A stretch of 37,821 bases of DNA from Ruminococcus sp. Zagget11 (GTDB lineage Bacteria > Bacillota > Clostridia > Oscillospirales > Ruminococcaceae), in NCBI GenBank assembly GCA_001941135.1, contig MSHL01000022.1, positions 1 through 37,821 on the forward strand, given 5' to 3'. The notes beneath the pieces were generated by a model. That model did no database searches, was not told where the DNA came from, and was given only the letters and a program-made list of their open reading frames with translations. Positions 33,304 to 37,821 of this stretch are shown one piece after another. The position numbers were made by a program, and so were the translations under genes. Each line of letters starts with the position of its first letter. Within the stretch, counting starts at the first letter, position 1.

Positions 33304-34455
33304 ATGGCTGAAAAGCGAGATTATTATGAGGTGCTGGGTATTCAGAAGGGTGCGTCCGAGGACGAGATAAAGAAAGCGTACCGTGCCAGTGTTAAGAAGT
33401 ATCACCCCGATCTTCATCCCGATGACAAGGATTGCGAGGAGAAGATGAAGGAGGTCAACGAGGCATATGAGTGCCTTTCCGATCCCGATAAAAAAGCGCG
33501 ATATGACCAGTTCGGACACGCGGGAGTTGACCCGTCCTACGGCGGCGGCGCAGGCGGCTACGGCGGATTTTCCGGATTCGGGGACATGGGCGATATCGGA
33601 GATATTTTCTCGTCATTTTTTGGCAGCGGCTTCGGCGGAACATCCTCAAGGAGCAGTGCCAATGCGCCCAGAAAGGGTCAGGATATCGGCATAGAAATTG
33701 ATATAGACTTTATGGATGCCTGCAACGGCGTTCAAAAGGATGTAAGCTTCAGTAAAACCGATGAGTGTTCCGATTGCCACGGCACAGGTGCCGCACCGGG
33801 AACATCCTCCCAAACCTGTCCCGACTGTCAGGGTACGGGTTATGTCAACGTGACACAGCGCATGATGGGAATGGTGACAAAAATCCAAAGACCCTGCGCA
33901 AGATGCGGCGGCAAGGGCAAGGTAATATCATCACCCTGCAGCAAGTGCCGCGGAACAGGAAGAGCAACCACACAGAAGAAGCTCACCGTAACAATTCCCG
34001 CGGGAATAAACGACGGCGAGGTTTTAAGGCAGAGAGGTCAAGGAAATGTAGGTATCAACGGAGGTCCCGCAGGAGATCTGCATATTCAGGTAAATGTTCG
34101 TCCCCACGAGATTTTCGAGAGGGATGGGTATGATATTTACACGGAGGTTCCCATTACCTTCACCCAGGCAGCTCTCGGCGGTGAGATAACAATTCCTTGC
34201 CTTGACGGAAACAGACCCTATACCGTTAAGGAGGGTACTCAGCCGGGGGACAAGGTTCGCTTCAAGGGCTATGGAGTTAAGTATCTTAACCGCAGCATGA
34301 AGGGCGATCAGTATGTTGTCTTTAATGTTGAAGTGCCCAAGAACCTAAACAAAAAGCAAAAGGATCTGTTAAAGAGCTTTGAGGAGAGTCTCGGAAACAA
34401 CAACTATAATAAGCGCACAAGCTTTATCGACAAGCTAAAGGGAATATTCCCGTAA
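33304..34455 (+). CDS. dnaJ: Chaperone DnaJ (Hsp40)
   Basis: 383 residues from ATG 33304, with AAGGGGG upstream. J-domain with YHPDLHP, a Gly/Phe-rich stretch (GGGAGGYGGFSGFGDM), four zinc-finger repeats (CSDCHGTG, CPDCQGTG, CARCGGKG, CSKCRGTG) and the C-terminal substrate-binding domain. It delivers clients to DnaK and stimulates ATP hydrolysis. Confidence 0.99.
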   Translation: MAEKRDYYEVLGIQKGASEDEIKKAYRASVKKYHPDLHPDDKDCEEKMKEVNEAYECLSDPDKKARYDQFGHAGVDPSYGGGAGGYGGFSGFGDMGDIGDIFSSFFGSGFGGTSSRSSANAPRKGQDIGIEIDIDFMDACNGVQKDVSFSKTDECSDCHGTGAAPGTSSQTCPDCQGTGYVNVTQRMMGMVTKIQRPCARCGGKGKVISSPCSKCRGTGRATTQKKLTVTIPAGINDGEVLRQRGQGNVGINGGPAGDLHIQVNVRPHEIFERDGYDIYTEVPITFTQAALGGEITIPCLDGNRPYTVKEGTQPGDKVRFKGYGVKYLNRSMKGDQYVVFNVEVPKNLNKKQKDLLKSFEESLGNNNYNKRTSFIDKLKGIFP

Positions 34456-34471
34456 TACAGAGGATAGGATT

Positions 34472-34960
34472 TTGAAAAGGCTGCTTAAAAAGCTTTCCCA
34501 GTTTATAAAATTCTGTGCAGTGGGACTTTCAAACACTGTGGTCAATCAGATAGTCTATATGGCAGCTTTGGCGCTGGGCTGTCATTATGTTGTGGCAAGT
34601 GTACTGGGTTTTTTGATAAGCGTACTTAACGCGTACTTCTGGCAGAGCCGTTTTGTCTTTAAGGAGAATGAAAACGGCGAAAAGCGTGTGTGGTGGCAGG
34701 TGCTGATAAAGACCTATATGGCATATGGCTTTACGGGGCTAATACTCAACAATTTGCTGCTTGTGCTGTGGATTGACGTTATCGGCATAGAGAGCTATAC
34801 CCAGCCGCTTACCCGCTTGATAAACAATATAGGCATAGGTTGGGATAACAGCTATGTGGCACAGTCCATTTCGCCGTTTATGAACATGCTTATCACCATT
34901 CCGCTGAATTTCTGTATAAATAAGTTTTGGGCATACAGGCAAAAAAACAAGTCCGAATAA
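34472..34960 (+). CDS. GtrA-like membrane protein
   Basis: 162 residues, four predicted membrane segments (FCAVGLSNTVVNQIVYMAAL; VVASVLGFLISVLNAYFW; AYGFTGLILNNLLLVLWI; MLITIPLNFCINKFW). The GtrA-like pattern KFCAVGLSNT ... LNAYFWQSRFVF is present. Family members are linked to transfer of lipid-bound sugars across the membrane. Start is TTG 34472, with GAGG 8 bases upstream. It follows dnaJ by 16 bases and ends before a strong terminator, so it rides on the heat-shock operon. No partner glycosyltransferase is near. Confidence 0.85.
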   Translation: MKRLLKKLSQFIKFCAVGLSNTVVNQIVYMAALALGCHYVVASVLGFLISVLNAYFWQSRFVFKENENGEKRVWWQVLIKTYMAYGFTGLILNNLLLVLWIDVIGIESYTQPLTRLINNIGIGWDNSYVAQSISPFMNMLITIPLNFCINKFWAYRQKNKSE

Positions 34961-34961
34961 C

Positions 34962-35005
34962 AAAAACCGATTTTCGCTTGCTTTGCGGCGGAAATCGGTT
35001 TTTTT
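34962..35005 (+). terminator. Terminator of the heat-shock operon
   Basis: A stem of about 16 bp (34962-34977 with 34988-35003) and a 10-base loop, with T-run to 35005. It follows the GtrA-like gene directly. Confidence 0.85.
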
Positions 35006-35019
35006 GCGGGATCGGACTA

Positions 35020-35048
35020 CTGACAAAGTCACATGAATGATGTATAAT
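35020..35048 (+). promoter_or_regulatory. Promoter of the small protein/P-type ATPase pair
   Basis: CTGACA (35020-35025), 17-base spacer and perfect TATAAT (35043-35048), about 55 bases before the first gene. No clear metal-regulator operator is seen. Confidence 0.65.
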
Positions 35049-35103
35049 AGGGGTAAAAGTGAGAGTTACTTAATGCTAACCATATTTTGGGAGGTAAATT
35101 ATC

Positions 35104-35364
35104 ATGAGAAATATTTTTTCCAATACCAAGCTTAATTTCTTCGTCTTGGGCGCTGTTGCCGCTACAGCGGGCGTTAAGCTGCTTAAAAGCGAAAGCTTTA
35201 AAAAGGGCTGTGCAAAGGTTCTTTATTCCGGTATGAAGTTTAAGGGCGATATTCTTTCGGAGGTCGACGAGATAAGAGAAGCGGCTGCCGATGAATACTT
35301 TGATTACTGTAATGAACTCTGCAAGGAGTGCGAAAGCACCTTGGAAACGGAAGAAGACGAATAA
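35104..35364 (+). CDS. Small membrane-anchored protein beside a metal ATPase
   Basis: 86 residues. One N-terminal hydrophobic segment (FFVLGAVAATAGVKLL, about 12-27) is followed by a Lys-rich region and an acidic tail containing CNELCKEC (C-x3-C-x2-C), a plausible metal-binding site, ending EEDE. It starts with GGGAGG 9 bases upstream and ends 5 bases before the ATPase start, so the two are made together. Mycobacterial PacL proteins (DUF1490) have a comparable layout and sit beside P1B ATPases; whether these are related is not shown. I do not know a firm family name. Confidence 0.75.
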   Translation: MRNIFSNTKLNFFVLGAVAATAGVKLLKSESFKKGCAKVLYSGMKFKGDILSEVDEIREAAADEYFDYCNELCKECESTLETEEDE

Positions 35365-35369
35365 CGAAT

Positions 35370-37454
35370 ATGCGATTCAGAATAGTTTATGACCGCTTCT
35401 GCAGATTGAGGGTTCGCTGCGCCGGATTTACACGGGAGCAGGGCTTTGCTGTGGAGGCGGCTTTGTCGGGACTGCCTCGGGTGGAAACCGTTGAGGCCAA
35501 TTACAGAACCGCGGGTATACTCATAATGTACCAAAAGGGCGGCAGAGGTGACGTTATAAAGGCTTTGCGGGAAATGGACATAAAGCAGCTTGCTACTGAG
35601 CCGATACCCGAAACGGTTGCCGCAGATGATGAATTTCGCCGACAGCTTACCGTGATGATAGTCAAAAAAGCGGTGTCAAGGCTGTTTATTCCGCTGCCTG
35701 TCAGAAATATTATTACCCTTTTCCGTGCCTTGAAGTATGTGGGAAAAGCGCTTGACAGCCTGTTTGACTGCCGTATTGATGTGGCGGTTTTGGACGGTGC
35801 GTCTGTTTCCGCATCAATACTTACGGGAGATTATTCCACCGCATCCTCGGTTATGTTCCTGTTGCGCCTTTCCGATTTGCTGGAGGAATACACAAGAAAG
35901 CGCACTAAGCTTTCCCTTTCGGAGCAGCTTGCCCTTAACGTGGACAGGGTTTGGCTGAAAACCGAGGGCGAGCCTGTGTCGGTACCCTTTTCTCAGGTGA
36001 AGCCGGGGGATAAAATTATAGTCTATGCAGGCTGCGTTATTCCCTTTGACGGCACTGTTGTCGAGGGCGAGGCGATGGTAAACCAAGCCTCCATGATGGG
36101 AGAAAGCGAGGCGGTACACAAAAAGGCTGTCGACAGCGTTTTTGCTGGTACGGCAGTGGAAGTGGGTACACCCACCATTCTTGTAAAATCAGCGCCTGAC
36201 GAGTCGCGGCTCAGCAGGATTATTTCCCTTATAGATGAATCGGAAAGCTTAAAGGCGGGTGTACAAAGCCGTGCGGAGAAGCTTGCGGACAGTATCGTCC
36301 CTTACAGCTTCTTGGGCTTTGCACTTTCCTATGCGGTTACGCATAATATACAAAGAGCGCTTAGTGTGCTTATGGTTGATTTCTCCTGTGCAATAAAGCT
36401 GTCTACCCCTATTTCGGTAATATCCGCTATGCGCGAAGCTGCCGAGGGCGGAGCTGTCGTTAAGGGAGGAAAGTATCTCGAGGCTTATGCGGAAGCTGAT
36501 ACAATGGTTTTCGATAAAACAGGTACTCTTACCAATGCCGCACCCAAGGTTACGGACATCGTGCCCTTTAACGGCTATGACAGAGATTATGTACTTAAAA
36601 CCGCCGCTTGTCTTGAGGAGCATTTTCCCCATAGCATGGCATCCGCCGTGGTTAAGTGCGCGGAGGAGGAGAATCTTTTACATGAGGAGGAACACGCCGA
36701 GGTTGAATATTTGGAAGCCCACGGAATTGTTACACGGCTTAACGGTGAACGTGCCGTTATCGGCTCGGCTCATTTTATCTTTGAGGATGAGGGTGTTCCC
36801 GTTACGGCGGAGCAGAGGGAAGCCATTGACGAAAGAAGTGTAGGCAAATCCTCTATATTCCTTGCCATAGGCGGGAAGCTTGCAGGTATGCTTGTTATCG
36901 ATGATCCCATAAGGAGCGATGCATCGGAGATTATTGGAAGGCTGCGAGAGTGCGGGATTAAGCGAATATGTATGCTTACAGGTGATGCGGAGCCGGCGGC
37001 TAAGCGGGTTGCGGATAGCTTGGGACTTGATATGTACATATCCCAAGTGCTGCCCGAGCATAAATGTGAGTATGTTAAGGCACTTAAATCCAACGGTCAC
37101 AAGGTCATAATGATAGGCGACGGCATAAACGATACTCCCGCATTGGCGGCGGCGGATGTTTCCGTGGCAATGGGTGCGGGATCGGATATTGCACGGCAGG
37201 TTGCGGATATTGCCCTTACGAGAGATGGACTGATACAGCTTGTACATCTGCGCAGATTAAGCGAGGCGCTGATGAAGCGTATAAACAGCAATTATGGCTT
37301 TATTGTAGGCTTTAATTCGGCGCTTATTCTGTTGGGTATATCGGGAATAGTTACCCCTGCGGCTTTGGCACTCTTACATAACGGTTCAACTATAATTGTT
37401 TCCGCACGGAGCATGACGAAATTGCCGAATGTGGAAACGGGATTGTTAAAATAG
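35370..37454 (+). CDS. Heavy-metal P1B-like P-type ATPase with atypical motifs
   Basis: 694 residues from ATG 35370, five bases after the small gene. The catalytic core is intact: phosphorylation site FDKTGTLT (Asp382), TGDAEPAAKRVAD and GDGINDTPALAAADV. The N-terminal HMA-like region (1-55) lacks a CxxC. The actuator loop is MGES (243-246), not TGES. The transmembrane metal site, CPC or similar in P1B pumps, reads FSC at 338-340, before AIKLSTP. The HP motif is EEHFPHSMA. It therefore pumps a cation, but which is uncertain; it may belong to a poorly described P1B branch. The terminal part has two membrane segments (IVGFNSALILLGISGIV). Confidence 0.9.
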   Translation: MRFRIVYDRFCRLRVRCAGFTREQGFAVEAALSGLPRVETVEANYRTAGILIMYQKGGRGDVIKALREMDIKQLATEPIPETVAADDEFRRQLTVMIVKKAVSRLFIPLPVRNIITLFRALKYVGKALDSLFDCRIDVAVLDGASVSASILTGDYSTASSVMFLLRLSDLLEEYTRKRTKLSLSEQLALNVDRVWLKTEGEPVSVPFSQVKPGDKIIVYAGCVIPFDGTVVEGEAMVNQASMMGESEAVHKKAVDSVFAGTAVEVGTPTILVKSAPDESRLSRIISLIDESESLKAGVQSRAEKLADSIVPYSFLGFALSYAVTHNIQRALSVLMVDFSCAIKLSTPISVISAMREAAEGGAVVKGGKYLEAYAEADTMVFDKTGTLTNAAPKVTDIVPFNGYDRDYVLKTAACLEEHFPHSMASAVVKCAEEENLLHEEEHAEVEYLEAHGIVTRLNGERAVIGSAHFIFEDEGVPVTAEQREAIDERSVGKSSIFLAIGGKLAGMLVIDDPIRSDASEIIGRLRECGIKRICMLTGDAEPAAKRVADSLGLDMYISQVLPEHKCEYVKALKSNGHKVIMIGDGINDTPALAAADVSVAMGAGSDIARQVADIALTRDGLIQLVHLRRLSEALMKRINSNYGFIVGFNSALILLGISGIVTPAALALLHNGSTIIVSARSMTKLPNVETGLLK

Positions 37455-37485
37455 AATAGGACAATAAAAACGCTTCTCATAATCC

Positions 37486-37821
37486 TGAAGTGCTCCCCTT
37501 TTGTTAGACAATGTGGTATAATATAAATATACCAATTAAAAGTCTAATGAAAGGGGATATTTTTATGCCTAAAGGAAAGCCAAACAAAAGGTATACACCA
37601 GAATTTAAAATCATGGTTGTAGAAACAATGCAAAAGGAAAAACTGAGCTAAAAAGAAATAGAGAGAAGATTTGAATTGCCGCACAGACGAGCCGCCGATT
37701 GGGAACGAATCTACCTTGAAGAAGGAAAAGAAGGACTCTATGTTGAAAGAAGAGGACGAAAGTCAACGGGACGCCCTCCAAAACTGAAGAAAGAGGTGGA
37801 GGAAGACCTCATCGCAGAAAT
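37486..37821 (+). mobile_element. IS3-like insertion sequence, left end (cut by window edge)
   Basis: The sequence from TGAAGTGCTCCCC to TTGTTAGACA (37486-37509) resembles the ends of IS3-family elements. An orfA-like frame follows from 37565. The right part lies outside. No terminal match or target duplication can be tested here. Confidence 0.65.
37565..37821 (+). pseudogene. IS3-like transposase orfA with an internal stop codon
   Basis: The frame reads PKGKPNKRYTPEFKIMVVE, typical of an IS3 OrfA helix-turn-helix, then hits TAA at 37649-37651 (codon 29) and continues in frame: KEIERRFELPHRRAADWERI, later GRKSTGRPPKLKKE. Family members usually have Tyr at the stop (KLSYKEIE), so a single base change made TAA. 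An AAAGGGG site precedes the ATG. The product would be inactive unless suppressed. Confidence 0.8.

Noticed and set aside
35370-37454. P-type ATPase as a decayed pseudogene
   Set aside because: The frame is intact across 694 codons, and DKTGT, GDGIND and membrane segments are preserved, so divergence is more likely than decay.

Overview
The window looks like the chromosome of a Gram-positive, anaerobic, fibre-degrading member of the Clostridia, most likely a Ruminococcus-type Oscillospiraceae. The grounds are a CIRCE-controlled hrcA-grpE-dnaK-dnaJ operon, strong AGGAGG-type ribosome binding sites, many near-consensus TTGACA/TATAAT promoters, and a cellobiose 2-epimerase that closely resembles, from memory, the Ruminococcus albus enzyme. 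Almost every interval is a housekeeping gene, with accessory genes tucked between them. No tRNA, rRNA or CRISPR array was seen.

Layout. (1) 1-1102 (-): N-terminal part of an MmeI-type restriction-modification enzyme running off the left edge. (2) 1221-4208 (-): alaS and a HIT-family hydrolase. (3) 4418-6118 (+): a divergent CobU-like P-loop protein and a PilT-type ATPase. (4) 6165-10372 (-): a lipoprotein, a ThuA-like protein, a sugar isomerase-like TIM barrel and a dCMP deaminase, interrupted by a 695-base gene-free block full of hairpins and repeats. (5) 10530-15727 (+): ksgA, a GH16 glycosidase, a three-gene cassette (ADP-ribosyltransferase-like DUF3990 plus two small proteins), and polA. 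(6) 16164-19407 (+): an envelope LysM/G5/M23 peptidase, rlmH and aroE. (7) 19629-26691 (-): secG, rnr, a SUKH/SMI1-like protein, secA and cellobiose 2-epimerase. (8) 26969-29239 (+): a frameshifted marR regulator and glgB. (9) 29565-34960 (+): hrcA, grpE, dnaK, dnaJ and a GtrA-like membrane protein. (10) 35104-37454 (+): a small membrane-anchored protein and a P1B-like metal ATPase with unusual motifs. (11) 37486-37821: the left end of an IS3-like element whose orfA has a nonsense codon.

How the genes work together: SecA and SecG are export components, the chaperone operon handles protein folding stress, and cellobiose epimerase, GH16 and GlgB concern beta-glucan use and glycogen storage. The best candidates for undescribed biology are the DUF3990/81-aa/DUF3791 cassette (possible ADP-ribosylating toxin-antitoxin), the small protein plus atypical P-type ATPase pair, the CobU-like protein lacking its guanylylation histidine next to pilT, and the mosaic of structured intergenic repeats. 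All family names are from recognition of motifs in the translations; no search was run.
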